From contig NZ_JAGEOJ010000022.1 of assembly GCF_017573505.1 (NCBI RefSeq), positions 1 to 64,000 of the forward strand: 64,000 nucleotides of DNA, written 5' to 3'. The stretch is from Actinomadura barringtoniae (GTDB lineage: Bacteria; Actinomycetota; Actinomycetes; Streptosporangiales; Streptosporangiaceae). The notes beneath the pieces are model-generated. The model saw nothing but the letters and a program-made list of their open reading frames with translations, made no database searches and had not been told where the DNA came from. A program made the position numbers and the translations under genes. Positions 51,729 to 59,754 of this stretch are shown here, in pieces (the first letter of the stretch is position 1; each line of letters opens with the position of its first letter).

Positions 51729-52462
51729 CGCACATCGGCCTGATCGTCCCCAGCTCGAACCTCACCATGGAGACCGAGCTGCCCCGCATGCTGCACGCGC
51801 GCGAGGACGGCGACCGCTTCGTCTTCCACAGCGCCCGCGCCCGCATGCAGCACGTGACGCCCGAGCAGCTCCGCGCCATGAACGCCCAGGCGGAACGTGC
51901 CGCCGCGGAGCTGGCCGACGCCCGTCCCGACATCGTCGCCACCGCGTGCCTGGTCGCCATCATGGCCCAGGGCCCCGGCTACCACTGCACCGCCGAGGAC
52001 TCCATCCGCGACACCCTCCGCGCCGAGGGCTCCGAGGCCCCGGTCGTCTCAAGCGCGGGCGCGCTCCTCACCGGCCTGGGCGCCCTCAAGGCCAGGCGCA
52101 TCGCGCTCATCACCCCGTACATGAAGCCCCTGACGGCCAAGGTGGTCGACTACATCCAGGACGCGGGCATCGAGGTCGTGGACGCCCTCAGCCTGGAGGT
52201 TCCCGACAACCTGGCCGTGGGCAACCTGGACCCGCACGACCTGCGCGACCACTGGCGCAAGCTGAACCTCACCAACGCCGACGCGCTGGTCCTGTCCGCC
52301 TGCGTGCAGATGCCGTCCCTCCCCGCGATCCAGCCGGTGGAGCAGGAGGCCGGTCTCCCCGTCCTGTCCGCCGCCACCGCGACCGCCTACTCGATCCTCA
52401 CCCAACTGGGCCTCTCCCCCGCCGTCCCCAACGCCGGGGCACTCCTCAGCGGCAAGGTCTAG
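51725..52462 (+). CDS. Maleate cis-trans isomerase (NicE-like)
   Basis: A 245-residue Asp/Glu-racemase-superfamily protein. HIGLIVPSSNLTMETE at the start and the two catalytic cysteines in ATACLVAIMAQG and LSACVQMPSLPAI fit maleate isomerase, which turns maleate into fumarate for the TCA cycle. The ATG overlaps the nicX-like stop (ATGA). Together the two genes give the first and last steps of the 2,5-dihydroxypyridine route. Arylmalonate decarboxylase relatives are a less likely alternative because their cysteine pattern differs. Confidence 0.82.
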   Translation: MTHIGLIVPSSNLTMETELPRMLHAREDGDRFVFHSARARMQHVTPEQLRAMNAQAERAAAELADARPDIVATACLVAIMAQGPGYHCTAEDSIRDTLRAEGSEAPVVSSAGALLTGLGALKARRIALITPYMKPLTAKVVDYIQDAGIEVVDALSLEVPDNLAVGNLDPHDLRDHWRKLNLTNADALVLSACVQMPSLPAIQPVEQEAGLPVLSAATATAYSILTQLGLSPAVPNAGALLSGKV

Positions 52463-52479
52463 GGCTCGAGATCCAGGGC

Positions 52480-52662
52480 TTACTTGTCCGCGGCGAGCTT
52501 GCCCCCGACGCCGAAGCTGTCCGCCGGAGTCTCCTCGATGAAGACCATCACCGTCTCCGCCGGAATCCGGTAGGTCTCCACGAACGCGTCGGTGATCTTC
52601 TTGATGAGCTCCCGCTTGAGCTCGACGTCGCGGGGCCCCTGCTGAACGGTCACTGCGGGCAT
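52480..52662 (-). CDS. 4-oxalocrotonate tautomerase-family protein
   Basis: A 60-residue protein beginning MPAVTVQQGPR, so that after Met removal Pro1 is the catalytic base, as in 4-oxalocrotonate tautomerase. The length and the ELIKKITDAFVETYRIP helix are typical. These hexameric enzymes shift double bonds in keto-enol acids from aromatic ring cleavage. ATG 52662 has GGAGGAGG upstream. It is convergent with nicE-like and may serve a side step of ring degradation, though no tautomerase is known in the standard nicotinate pathway. Confidence 0.85.
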   Translation of the reverse strand: MPAVTVQQGPRDVELKRELIKKITDAFVETYRIPAETVMVFIEETPADSFGVGGKLAADK

Positions 52663-52682
52663 GTCAGCCTCCTCCTAGGTCG

Positions 52683-52706
52683 CGTCGACGGCCCTTGCCG
52701 TCGGCG
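52683..52706 (-). terminator. Hairpin between the MFS and tautomerase genes
   Basis: CGACGGC (52686-52692) and GCCGTCG (52697-52703) pair across CCTT, with two more flanking pairs. It lies just past the MFS stop on the minus strand and before the tautomerase leader. Confidence 0.55.
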
Positions 52707-52716
52707 TGACCCCAGT

Positions 52717-53967
52717 TCACCGCCTCACGCCGCCGTGACCAAGGTGCACTTCGCTCTCACACTCATCACGAATCGTGATCAATGCCTCCGCCCTGGCCGG
52801 ACGTTCACCGGTGCGCGCCATCACACGAGGACTCAACGCCCAGACGACGACGGCACAGCCCGCAAGCGCCGCGCCGAGGACGCTGGGCCCGACCCAGCCG
52901 ACGGCACCGAACAGGGCCGTGGTCGAGGCCGCCCCCAGTGCCGAGCCGAGGGAGTAGAAGACCATGTAGGCGCCGATCACGGTGCTGGTGCGTTCGGCGT
53001 AGACGGCGGTGAGCGTGTGCTGGTTGCTGACGTGAACGGCCTGAACGGCGAAGTCGAGCAGGATCACGCCGGCGACCAGCAGCGGCAGTGACCACGACAG
53101 CTGCCCGATCGCGGCCCACGAGGCGATCAGGAGCGCGAGGCCGATCCCGGTGACCCGCCGTGCGTGGCCCGTGTCGCCCCAGCGTCCTGCTCGTGCGGCG
53201 CCGAGGGCTCCGGTCAGCCCGGCGATGCCGAAGAGCCCGATCTGCGCCTCGCTCAGGTGCCACGTATCGGCCAGCGGCAGCGCCATGCCGCTCCACAGGG
53301 TGCCGAACGAGGCGAACACGAAGAACGCGATCAACCCGCGCCCCAGGAACACCGGCTGAGTGAACAGCCCGCCCAACGACCGTAGAACGTCGCCATACCG
53401 CGCCGTCCCACGTCGGATGTCGGCTGGCAGCATCCTCAATGCGAGCAGCGCGAGAGCGCCTGCGAGAGACGCCAGCACGACGTAGATGCTGCGCCATCCC
53501 CACAGCTCCGCGAGGCCTCCGGCGATGACCCGCGCGCCCAGGATGCCGATCACGACGCCCGAGGTCACGATGCCGAGGTTGCGTCCGCGTTCGGTGGCCG
53601 GCGAGATCGACGCCGTGTACGCGACGGCGGTCTGCACCACCACGGCGAACAGGCCCGCCACCGCCAGCCCGGCGTACGCCGCCCAGGCACCGGGCGCCGA
53701 CGCCGTGACCGCCATGCCCACGGCCACCAGGCCGAGGTGCCCGGCGATCAGGCGCCGCCGGTCCAGCATGTCCCCCAGCGGCACGAGCAGGACCAGCCCC
53801 GCCAGGTACCCGAACTGCCCGGCGGCCACGAACCAGCCGAGCGAGTCGACCGGGACGCCCAGGTCACGCCCCATCGGGCCCAGCACCGGCTGCCCCGCGT
53901 AGACGCCGGCCACCGCGACCCCGCACACGACCGCCAGCAGCAGCCTCGTCTTCCAGCTCACGGACAC
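52717..53967 (-). CDS. MFS transporter
   Basis: A 416-residue 12-helix transporter. The motif-A region LVPLGDMLDRRRLIAG between helices 2 and 3 and AGQPVLGPMGRDLGV in helix 1 fit the drug/metabolite branch of the major facilitator superfamily. It may export toxic compounds or import a pyridine. It diverges from the HxlR-type regulator, which probably controls it through repeated sites in the 78-base gap. ATG 53967 follows a GGGTGTGTCC without strong RBS. Confidence 0.87.
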   Translation of the reverse strand: MSVSWKTRLLLAVVCGVAVAGVYAGQPVLGPMGRDLGVPVDSLGWFVAAGQFGYLAGLVLLVPLGDMLDRRRLIAGHLGLVAVGMAVTASAPGAWAAYAGLAVAGLFAVVVQTAVAYTASISPATERGRNLGIVTSGVVIGILGARVIAGGLAELWGWRSIYVVLASLAGALALLALRMLPADIRRGTARYGDVLRSLGGLFTQPVFLGRGLIAFFVFASFGTLWSGMALPLADTWHLSEAQIGLFGIAGLTGALGAARAGRWGDTGHARRVTGIGLALLIASWAAIGQLSWSLPLLVAGVILLDFAVQAVHVSNQHTLTAVYAERTSTVIGAYMVFYSLGSALGAASTTALFGAVGWVGPSVLGAALAGCAVVVWALSPRVMARTGERPARAEALITIRDECESEVHLGHGGVRR

Positions 53968-53979
53968 ACCCCCGATTAG

Positions 53980-54038
53980 TTTCGATTTGCAACTGATCGG
54001 AGACTAGGCCAGAATGGTTTCATTACGCAACCGATGGG
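53980..54038. promoter_or_regulatory. Paired 21-bp sites between MFS and HxlR genes
   Basis: TTTCGATTTGCAACTGATCGG (53980-54000 as listed, first 20 bases shown up to CGG) recurs as a related TTTC-N5-GCAAC-N-GAT-N-GG element at 54018-54038, 38 bases away, about 15 of 21 positions the same. Direct repeats in a divergent gap suggest HxlR binding sites. Confidence 0.4.
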
Positions 54039-54045
54039 AGCGGCG

Positions 54046-54486
54046 ATGACCGAGAGCCCCGCGTGGACCGACCCGAGCTGCCCGGTCGCCCGCACGGTCG
54101 ATCTGGTCGGCGACCGCTGGAGCCTGCTCATCGTCCGCGACGCCATGGACGGCGCCCGTTCGTTCACCGACTTCCAGCAGCGCACCGGCATCGCACGCAA
54201 CATCCTCACCGAGCGGCTCCGCAAGCTCGTCGCCCACGGCGTGCTCACGCAGGTCGAAGCGCCGTCAGGCAGACGCAGGCTCTACAAGCTCACCGATACG
54301 GGCAAGGACCTCTTCCCGGTGATCGTGACCCTGCGCCAGTGGGGCGAACGCCACGCCTTCGAGCCGGACGAGCCGCACTCGCTGCTGGTCGATGAGAAGG
54401 GGAAGCCCGTGCCGCCCCTGCAGCCCGCCGCGGCCAACGGGTCGCCGCTGACCAGCGACACGACCTCGGTCCAGCACCTCCCCTGA
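54046..54486 (+). CDS. HxlR-family regulator
   Basis: A 146-residue winged-helix regulator. CPVARTVDLVGDRWSLLIVRDA with the near-N-terminal Cys, FTDFQQRTGIARNILTERLRKL (recognition region) and the YKLTDTGKDLFPVIVTLRQW wing are characteristic. The Cys may sense electrophiles or redox state. ATG 54046 has GGGAG five bases upstream; ATG 54034 is the alternative. Divergent from the MFS transporter. Confidence 0.9.
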   Translation: MTESPAWTDPSCPVARTVDLVGDRWSLLIVRDAMDGARSFTDFQQRTGIARNILTERLRKLVAHGVLTQVEAPSGRRRLYKLTDTGKDLFPVIVTLRQWGERHAFEPDEPHSLLVDEKGKPVPPLQPAAANGSPLTSDTTSVQHLP

Positions 54487-54489
54487 GCG

Positions 54490-54783
54490 CTACTTCGGCG
54501 TCTCCGCCCGCCCGAAGGCACCCGGACCTGCGTGGAAGAGGCCGATCAGCAGGACGCCGAGGGCGGCGAAACCGAAGGCCGCTGCCGGGTGCCGGTCGCC
54601 GTGCGCCCAGTAGATGAGCAGGGCTGCCACGACGAGCCCGACCCAGCCGCCGATGAGATTCGGGATGGGGCCGTTGCCGGTGACGTTCGGATACCGCTTG
54701 CGGGTGATGCCGTGCACGAAGTGCGGGAAGGCGTTGCCGCCCATCACCCCGCCGAGGAAGCTGAGCGTGATCGTCTGCCACAT
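54490..54783 (-). CDS. Small integral membrane protein
   Basis: A 97-residue protein with a hydrophobic N-terminal segment (TLSFLGGVMGGNAFPHFVHG), then WVGLVVAALLIYWAH and FGFAALGVLLIGLFH, giving three likely membrane helices. No family function is known to me. It lies 14 bases after the TetR stop on the same strand, so the two form an operon and the TetR may regulate it. Confidence 0.7.
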   Translation of the reverse strand: MWQTITLSFLGGVMGGNAFPHFVHGITRKRYPNVTGNGPIPNLIGGWVGLVVAALLIYWAHGDRHPAAAFGFAALGVLLIGLFHAGPGAFGRAETPK

Positions 54784-54797
54784 CCGGGGGGCTCCTT

Positions 54798-55388
54798 CTA
54801 CCGCAGCCTGGCTTGGTGATCGAGCAGGGGAAGCAGAACGTCGTCGATGAGATGGTCGATGAACGCGTCGTCGAGGGGCTGACCGGTCAGGAAGAGCCGC
54901 GAGAACAACATCGCGGAGCTGATCTCGACGAACAGCGCCGTATCAACGGTCTCCGGCAGCTCGCCACGGGCGACGGCCCGGGCGATGACGGCGCCGAACG
55001 CCTCGCCCTTGTCCGCGACGACCTGCTCCCGCACCACGGCGGCCAGTTCGGCGTCGTGGCGCATCGCGATCATGAGCCCGAGAATGAGGGCCGCGTCCTG
55101 GCCGGTGAGGCCGGCCCGCATGGACAGCAGCACGGCCAGCAGGTCCTGCCGCAGGTCACCGCTTTCGTCCGGCGGCGCGGCCGGGCTGGCGGCGTACCGC
55201 CGCACCGCCGCGACGACGAGTTCGGGCTTGCCCGGCCATCTCCGGTAGATCGTGGCCTTGCTCGCGTGCGCCCGCGCGGCGACCGCGTCCATCGTCATCC
55301 GGTCGTAGCCGACCTCGGCCAGCAGCTCGAGCGTGGCCAGCAGGATCGCTTCCTCGCGCACTTCGCCGCGCCCTCGCGGAACCGCCAT
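54798..55388 (-). CDS. TetR/AcrR-family regulator
   Basis: A 196-residue repressor with helix-turn-helix MTMDAVAARAHASKATIYRRW (about 30-50) and a TetR_C_11-like ligand domain. ATG 55388 is preferred over upstream codons because it gives the usual RGRGEVREEAILLAT start. Two palindromic sites lie upstream at 55411-55425 and 55450-55464 and should be its own operators, flanking a plausible promoter (TTGCGT, 18 bases, TAGTGT on the minus strand). Confidence 0.86.
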   Translation of the reverse strand: MAVPRGRGEVREEAILLATLELLAEVGYDRMTMDAVAARAHASKATIYRRWPGKPELVVAAVRRYAASPAAPPDESGDLRQDLLAVLLSMRAGLTGQDAALILGLMIAMRHDAELAAVVREQVVADKGEAFGAVIARAVARGELPETVDTALFVEISSAMLFSRLFLTGQPLDDAFIDHLIDDVLLPLLDHQARLR

Positions 55389-55410
55389 CGCCACACCTGC
55401 CCACATCGAA

Positions 55411-55464
55411 ACGAAACCGTTTCGTACACTACTGGCGCGGCGGAAGTGTACGCAATCGTTTCGT
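55411..55464. promoter_or_regulatory. Twin TetR operators and promoter
   Basis: ACGAAACCGTTTCGT (55411-55425) is a perfect odd palindrome; a related site ACGCAATCGTTTCGT lies at 55450-55464. They flank a minus-strand promoter-like pair and belong to the TetR gene. The second site touches the stop of the methyltransferase gene. Confidence 0.6.
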
Positions 55465-56226
55465 TCAAAGTCCCCGTTCGAGCGTGAGCAGCGTCTCGGA
55501 GAGCGCGGGCGCCGGTGAGTCGGGATCCGCGGCGACGACCTGCTCCAGACGGCGGAAGCCGACCTCCGCCTCGTCCGGTGTGATCCGCGAGAAGAACGAG
55601 AGTGTGCGCAGCCGCAGTTGTTCGAGCACGCCGGCGCGAGTGCCGGAGGACGGCTCGGTGACCACGTCGAAGCGCACGACGCGCCAGCCGGCCGAGGTGA
55701 ACATCTCGATGACCTCGTGCAGCGGCTGGAACAAGGGAGCGTCCGCCTCGTAGCCGCCCGGGAAATGCTCCATCCACCACGGCCTCGGATGGTGGTCGCT
55801 GAAGTTCGCGCGCAGCACCAAACGGCCGCCGGGCTTGAGCACCCTGGCCAGTTCCCGGACCGCCTGCGGCTTGTCCTGAACGTGGTGCCAGGACAGGAAC
55901 ATCAGGACGTAGTCGGCGCCGGCCGCCGGCACCGGCATGTCCTCGGCAGCACCCGCCAGATACCGCACATCGTCGTGAACGGCCTGCTCCTGCGCCACCT
56001 CGCGCATGCGCACCGACGGCTCGACGCCGATGACAGGACCGAACGTTCGTGCCAACGCGGGCGAGAACCTGCCCGTCCCCGACCCGACGTCCAGCCCCAC
56101 CAGCGGCCGCCGCTCGGGCAGCACCGCCGCGAACGCGCCGAGCCACGTCCGCAGTTGCTCCTCGGTCAGCGCGCGGCCGCGCGCGTAGTCCCGGTACTGC
56201 TCGCTGTCGTAGTCGACCCGACTCAT
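55465..56226 (-). CDS. SAM-dependent methyltransferase
   Basis: A 253-residue class I methyltransferase of the Methyltransf_11 type. Motif I is VGLDVGSGTGRFSPALA (about 44-60), with VIGVEPSVRMREVA, the acidic pocket AEDMPVPAAGADYVL, and LKPGGRLVLRANFSD after motif III. Substrate unknown. ATG 56226 is preceded by the very regular inverted repeat at 56251-56291, which is probably its operator. The TetR gene lies downstream on the same strand. Confidence 0.85.
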   Translation of the reverse strand: MSRVDYDSEQYRDYARGRALTEEQLRTWLGAFAAVLPERRPLVGLDVGSGTGRFSPALARTFGPVIGVEPSVRMREVAQEQAVHDDVRYLAGAAEDMPVPAAGADYVLMFLSWHHVQDKPQAVRELARVLKPGGRLVLRANFSDHHPRPWWMEHFPGGYEADAPLFQPLHEVIEMFTSAGWRVVRFDVVTEPSSGTRAGVLEQLRLRTLSFFSRITPDEAEVGFRRLEQVVAADPDSPAPALSETLLTLERGL

Positions 56227-56250
56227 CGCGGCTCCCACCTGACTTGGGCT

Positions 56251-56291
56251 ATATCGTCCCGATATATCAGCTCGATATATCGGGACGATAT
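56251..56291. promoter_or_regulatory. 41-bp inverted repeat with nested palindromes
   Basis: Arms of 18 bases (ATATCGTCCCGATATATC and its exact complement) surround AGCTC. Each arm itself contains the palindrome ATATCG-N3-CGATAT. It lies 24 bases upstream of the methyltransferase ATG. AT-rich ATATCG sites recall PadR or similar regulators, but no such gene is in this window. Confidence 0.75.
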
Positions 56292-56351
56292 TCGCCAACC
56301 ACGTCACGCCGCAAGTCACCGCGGAGCGCTCAGACCGCCGGGCATGGAGAA

Positions 56352-56394
56352 GGGCCCTGTCGCGCGGCCATGAGGAAGCCGCGTGACAGGGCCC
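56352..56394 (-). terminator. Strong hairpin terminator
   Basis: GGGCCCTGTC-G-CGCGGC pairs with GCCGCG-T-GACAGGGCCC around CATGAGGAA: 16 pairs with one mismatch. It lies downstream of the PQQ-type gene on the minus strand and before the methyltransferase control region. Confidence 0.75.
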
Positions 56395-56400
56395 GTTCCA

Positions 56401-56430
56401 CCGGACCGATACGGGGGCTGAACGGTCCGG
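56401..56430 (-). terminator. Hairpin terminator of the PQQ-type gene
   Basis: CCGGACCG (56401-56408) pairs with CGGTCCGG (56423-56430), about 20 bases past the stop of the quinoprotein gene. Confidence 0.55.
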
Positions 56431-56451
56431 GTGGGATTCAGCCGTTCGCCC

Positions 56452-58188
56452 TTAGAGCCCGAAGGCGAGCAGGACGTGGCCGGGGAGCCCGTGGCTGAGC
56501 TGGTAGCCGGATTCGACGTAGACCATGCCGTGGGAGATCACGGCGCCGCCGTTGCCGGAGATGGAGCCGCCGGGGCCGCTGAGGCCGTTGACGCCGGTGA
56601 ACATGTGGGCCGAGTCGTAGGTCCACAGGTTCTCGCCGGTCTTGGCGGAGTAGATCCGCATCTTGCCGTCCTCGGCGCCCTCGTAGACCAGGCCCGGGCT
56701 GGAGGAGACGGCGGCGACGTTGCCCGCGCTGCAGACCGGAGGGTCGTTGGGCGGGGTGATCTGGATGGGGTGGGCGGCGCCGCCGGTCTTGCAGGCGTCG
56801 GCGGGCAGCGGGGTCTTCCAGTTGATGGCGCCGGTGTCGGGGTCGAGTGCGTGCAGCGTGCCGGGGTAGGCGCGCCAGGTGGCGATGTAGAGCTGGTGGC
56901 CGTCGTAGCTGGCGCCCCACTCGATGCCGCGCCACGGCTGGTTCGGCGCGCCGACCGACAGCTGCGTCTGCCAGACGATCTTTCCGGTGCGGGCGTCGAA
57001 CACGTGGTAGACACCGGACTTCTGGGTGAACCCGACGACGGGACGGCCGTGGATCTGGAACATCAGCGGGCTGCCGACGTCGTAGTCGAGCTCGTCGGCG
57101 ACGTCGTCGCCCAGGCCCGGGCAGGAGCCGCCCGGGGGCTGGCCGGTCACGCACCGCACCGTCCAGGCGTCCGGGTGGGTCAGCTGATAGGTCCAGCGCT
57201 CCTTGCCGGAGTCGAGGCTCAGCGCGATGGCCGAGTCCGAGTGCCCCTCGTTGCCGCTGTAGTTGTTGCCCGCGCCGAAATAGATGGTGCGGGTGCGGGC
57301 GTCGATGACCGGCGTCGACCACACCGAGCCGCCCGCGGACACGTAGCGGGGCGTGGTGGTGCCCGGCCAGGTGCCGTCCTGGCGGGACGGCGGCATCGTG
57401 CGGTAGGTCCAGTCGATCTTCCCGGTGTGGGTGTTGAGCGCGACCATCTTGCCGCTGAACGTGCAGCAGGGGTAACGGTCGTCGGCCGCGATGGCGTACT
57501 CGGTGCTGGACACCCCGATGAAGATCCGGCCGTCGAAATAGGTCGGCGACCCGGACAGGATCGCGTTGGGGTGGGTGTCGATCTTGGTCGTCCAGCGCAT
57601 CCGCCCCGTGTAGCGGTTCACGGCGTAGACGTTGGCGCGGTTGTCGCCGAAGTAGACGGTGTCGCCGACGACGGCGGGGCTGTTCTTGACGGGGTTCTGC
57701 TTGAACTGGTCGCCGGTGGGCTCGACCGGCCCGGCGACGGGCCGCAGGTCGAAGGTCCACTTGGTGGCGCCGGTGCGCGCGTTCAGCGCGTAGAGCTTGG
57801 AGTCGGGGCCGCCCACGTACATGGTGTCGCCGACCACCGACGGCTGGCTCCACACCATCCCGGTGTAGTTCGGGAAGACGAACGACCACTTCAGCTTGAG
57901 GTTCTTGACGGTGGCCGGCGTGATCTTGTTCTCGAACGGCTGGTACCGCCCGCCCTGCGAGGTGTGCTGCCATTCCGCCCAGTCACCCGGCCGGGCCCCC
58001 GGCGGAACGCCCTGCTCCCGCGGAACGGAGGCGCCGTTCCCCGGCACGGCGGCACCTGCGGCGGCGCCGGCCGAGGCACCGGCGGCCGACGACGCGAACG
58101 CGGCGACCACCGCCAGCACGACCAGCGAGAACAGCGCTATCACCGGCCGGAGCCGACGTCTCGGCGCCCGGAACGCGAACCGATTCAT
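56452..58188 (-). CDS. Exported PQQ-type beta-propeller dehydrogenase-like protein
   Basis: A 578-residue secreted or anchored protein. A basic, hydrophobic N-terminus (LRPVIALFSLVVLAVVAAFA) acts as signal or anchor. The rest is an eight-bladed quinoprotein propeller with repeated W-docking motifs (WSQPSVVGDTMYVGG, LYALNARTGATKW, AVNRYTGRMRW, ALNTHTGKIDW, VFDARTGKIVW). The adjacent cysteines in RYPCCTFSG resemble the vicinal disulfide of PQQ alcohol dehydrogenases. It may oxidise alcohols or polymers such as polyvinyl alcohol outside the cell. ATG 58188 has AGGAG ten bases upstream; an iron-box-like site lies 25 bases further up. Confidence 0.8.
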   Translation of the reverse strand: MNRFAFRAPRRRLRPVIALFSLVVLAVVAAFASSAAGASAGAAAGAAVPGNGASVPREQGVPPGARPGDWAEWQHTSQGGRYQPFENKITPATVKNLKLKWSFVFPNYTGMVWSQPSVVGDTMYVGGPDSKLYALNARTGATKWTFDLRPVAGPVEPTGDQFKQNPVKNSPAVVGDTVYFGDNRANVYAVNRYTGRMRWTTKIDTHPNAILSGSPTYFDGRIFIGVSSTEYAIAADDRYPCCTFSGKMVALNTHTGKIDWTYRTMPPSRQDGTWPGTTTPRYVSAGGSVWSTPVIDARTRTIYFGAGNNYSGNEGHSDSAIALSLDSGKERWTYQLTHPDAWTVRCVTGQPPGGSCPGLGDDVADELDYDVGSPLMFQIHGRPVVGFTQKSGVYHVFDARTGKIVWQTQLSVGAPNQPWRGIEWGASYDGHQLYIATWRAYPGTLHALDPDTGAINWKTPLPADACKTGGAAHPIQITPPNDPPVCSAGNVAAVSSSPGLVYEGAEDGKMRIYSAKTGENLWTYDSAHMFTGVNGLSGPGGSISGNGGAVISHGMVYVESGYQLSHGLPGHVLLAFGL

Positions 58189-58212
58189 GTTCCGCGAGCT
58201 CCTCTCAAGAAA

Positions 58213-58231
58213 GTAGGTAAGCCTTACTTGA
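58213..58231. promoter_or_regulatory. IdeR/DtxR-type iron box before the quinoprotein gene
   Basis: GTAGGTAAGCCTTACTTGA matches about 14 of 19 positions of the actinobacterial iron box as I recall it, TTAGGTTAGCCTAACCTAA, with a perfect GTAAG-C-CTTAC core. A wider inverted repeat CTCAAG...CTTGAG (58204-58232) overlaps it. It should repress the gene when iron is plentiful. Confidence 0.5.
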
Positions 58232-58309
58232 GGAGATGCTCGTGGGCGTGAATCCAGGATCGCTGGAGCGCTCATGGAGGCGGGCCCGGCGGCGGCCGGG
58301 ACGTCCGGC

Positions 58310-59155
58310 CTATTTCAGGGCGGTCAGTTCTGCGCGGACGGCGTCCAGAGCGGCCTTCGGGTTGTCCCAGAAGACCATGTGACCTGCGTCGGGGACCTCG
58401 ACCAGGCGGGCGGCCGGGTTGGCGGCGGCGGCCTCGGCGGCACCTTCCGAGGTCACCACGGGGCTGTCGGCGCCGTAGATGAGGGTCGTGGGAGCCGGAA
58501 CCTTCGGCCACGTGCCGAAGAAGTCCTCGGTCTCGAAGCCGCGATGCGTGGCCGCGATGGCCTCGGCGCCGCAGCTGGTCAGCCACCGGGCGCGGAGCTC
58601 CTGTTCGCGGCGGGGCCAGCGCGGCCAGGACTGCGCGACCTCGTCGGCGGTGGTTCCGAGTTGCGCCTGCGCCAGCTGGCCCTGGAAGGCGGCGAGGGTG
58701 GTGGGGTACGGGCCGCGCCCCGGGCCGCTCATGGGCGGGTCCACCAGGATCGTGCGGAGCGAGCTTCGGGCGGCGGGAGTGACTGCGGCGGTGACTGCGG
58801 CGATGCGAGCGCCCATCGAGTGGCCCAGGAGGATCGGGTCCTTCAGGTCCAGGCCGGCGATGACGGCCTCGGTGTCGGCCGCGTAGGCGTCGAGGCTGTA
58901 CGAGGCGCCGTCGTCGGACAGGCCCCGCCCACGGACGTCGAGGATGATCGGGCGGGCCAGGTCCGTCAGCTCGCGGGCCACGAAGTCCATGGCGATCGCG
59001 GGGCTGGTGATGCCCGGCAGGATCAGGAGGGGAACGCCCTCGCCCCCGTAGTCGAGCACGTGCAGGCGTACATCGCCCGAGGCGACCCAGCGGCTCGTGG
59101 CGGGGACGGCGGCCAGGTCGGCCAGCGCGGGCTGGGTCAGGACGCGGTCAGGCAT
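58310..59155 (-). CDS. N-formylmaleamate deformylase (NicD-like)
   Basis: A 281-residue alpha/beta hydrolase. Blocks LLILPGITSPAIAMDFVA, LDVRGRGLSDDG, the nucleophile GHSMGARIA, LVDPPMSGPGRGPYP and catalytic His in DAGHMVFWD follow NicD of Pseudomonas as I remember it, which removes formate from N-formylmaleamate. ATG 59155 overlaps the NicF-like gene by 19 bases and has AGAGG seven bases upstream. Other alpha/beta hydrolases are possible, but the ITSPAI and DPPxSGPGR blocks together with NicX, NicE and NicF nearby make this call strong. Confidence 0.78.
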   Translation of the reverse strand: MPDRVLTQPALADLAAVPATSRWVASGDVRLHVLDYGGEGVPLLILPGITSPAIAMDFVARELTDLARPIILDVRGRGLSDDGASYSLDAYAADTEAVIAGLDLKDPILLGHSMGARIAAVTAAVTPAARSSLRTILVDPPMSGPGRGPYPTTLAAFQGQLAQAQLGTTADEVAQSWPRWPRREQELRARWLTSCGAEAIAATHRGFETEDFFGTWPKVPAPTTLIYGADSPVVTSEGAAEAAAANPAARLVEVPDAGHMVFWDNPKAALDAVRAELTALK

Positions 59156-59754
59156 TGGATGGCCTCTTTGAGATCGATGACGTCGCCGTACTTGGCCTGG
59201 ATGTCGAAGAGGTTGGCCTCGTGCGGCTCGGCGGCGCGGTCGCCCACGCACTCGCGGGGCACCAGGACCGGGAAGCCGGACTGGACGGCGTCCACGGCGG
59301 TCGCGCGGACGCAGCCGCTGGTGGTGGCGCCGCAGATGATGACCATGTCGCGGCGCATCGCCGAGAGGCTGGCGGCCAGGGTCGTTCCGAAGAACGCCGA
59401 GGCGCCCTTCTTGGTGATGAGGACGTCCTCGGGGCCGCGCGGCAGGCGCGGGTCGATCTCCACGGCGGGCGTGCCCTCGCGCATCGCCCGCATGCCGGTG
59501 GCCTTGTCCAGCCAGGTGACCGTCGTCAGCTCGGCCGGGGTGTAGGCGATCGTGGTGAAGATGACCGGGACCGACGCAGCCCGGGCGCTCTCGATGAGCT
59601 CGGCGGTGGACGCGACGACGTCCGAGAGATCGGCGCCCGATGGGTAGGCGGGATCGGTGAAGCCGTTGGTGAGGTCCACCACGACGATCGCGGGGCGTTC
59701 GCCGCGACGGATCGTTCCGCCGAAGCCGGCGCGTTCGTAGACGTCATCGATCAC
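59137..59754 (-). CDS. Maleamate amidohydrolase (NicF-like), isochorismatase family
   Basis: A 205-residue cysteine hydrolase. The triad is Asp in VVVDLTNGF, Lys in TKKGASAFFGT and Cys in TTSGCVRAT, followed by ECVGDRAAEPHEANLFDIQAKYGDV, the pattern of maleamate and N-carbamoylsarcosine amidases. It would release ammonia from maleamate to give maleate for the NicE-like isomerase. ATG 59754 overlaps the CoxG-like gene by 11 bases. N-carbamoylsarcosine amidase is the main alternative; context favours maleamate. Confidence 0.78.
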   Translation of the reverse strand: MIDDVYERAGFGGTIRRGERPAIVVVDLTNGFTDPAYPSGADLSDVVASTAELIESARAASVPVIFTTIAYTPAELTTVTWLDKATGMRAMREGTPAVEIDPRLPRGPEDVLITKKGASAFFGTTLAASLSAMRRDMVIICGATTSGCVRATAVDAVQSGFPVLVPRECVGDRAAEPHEANLFDIQAKYGDVIDLKEAIQCLTAS

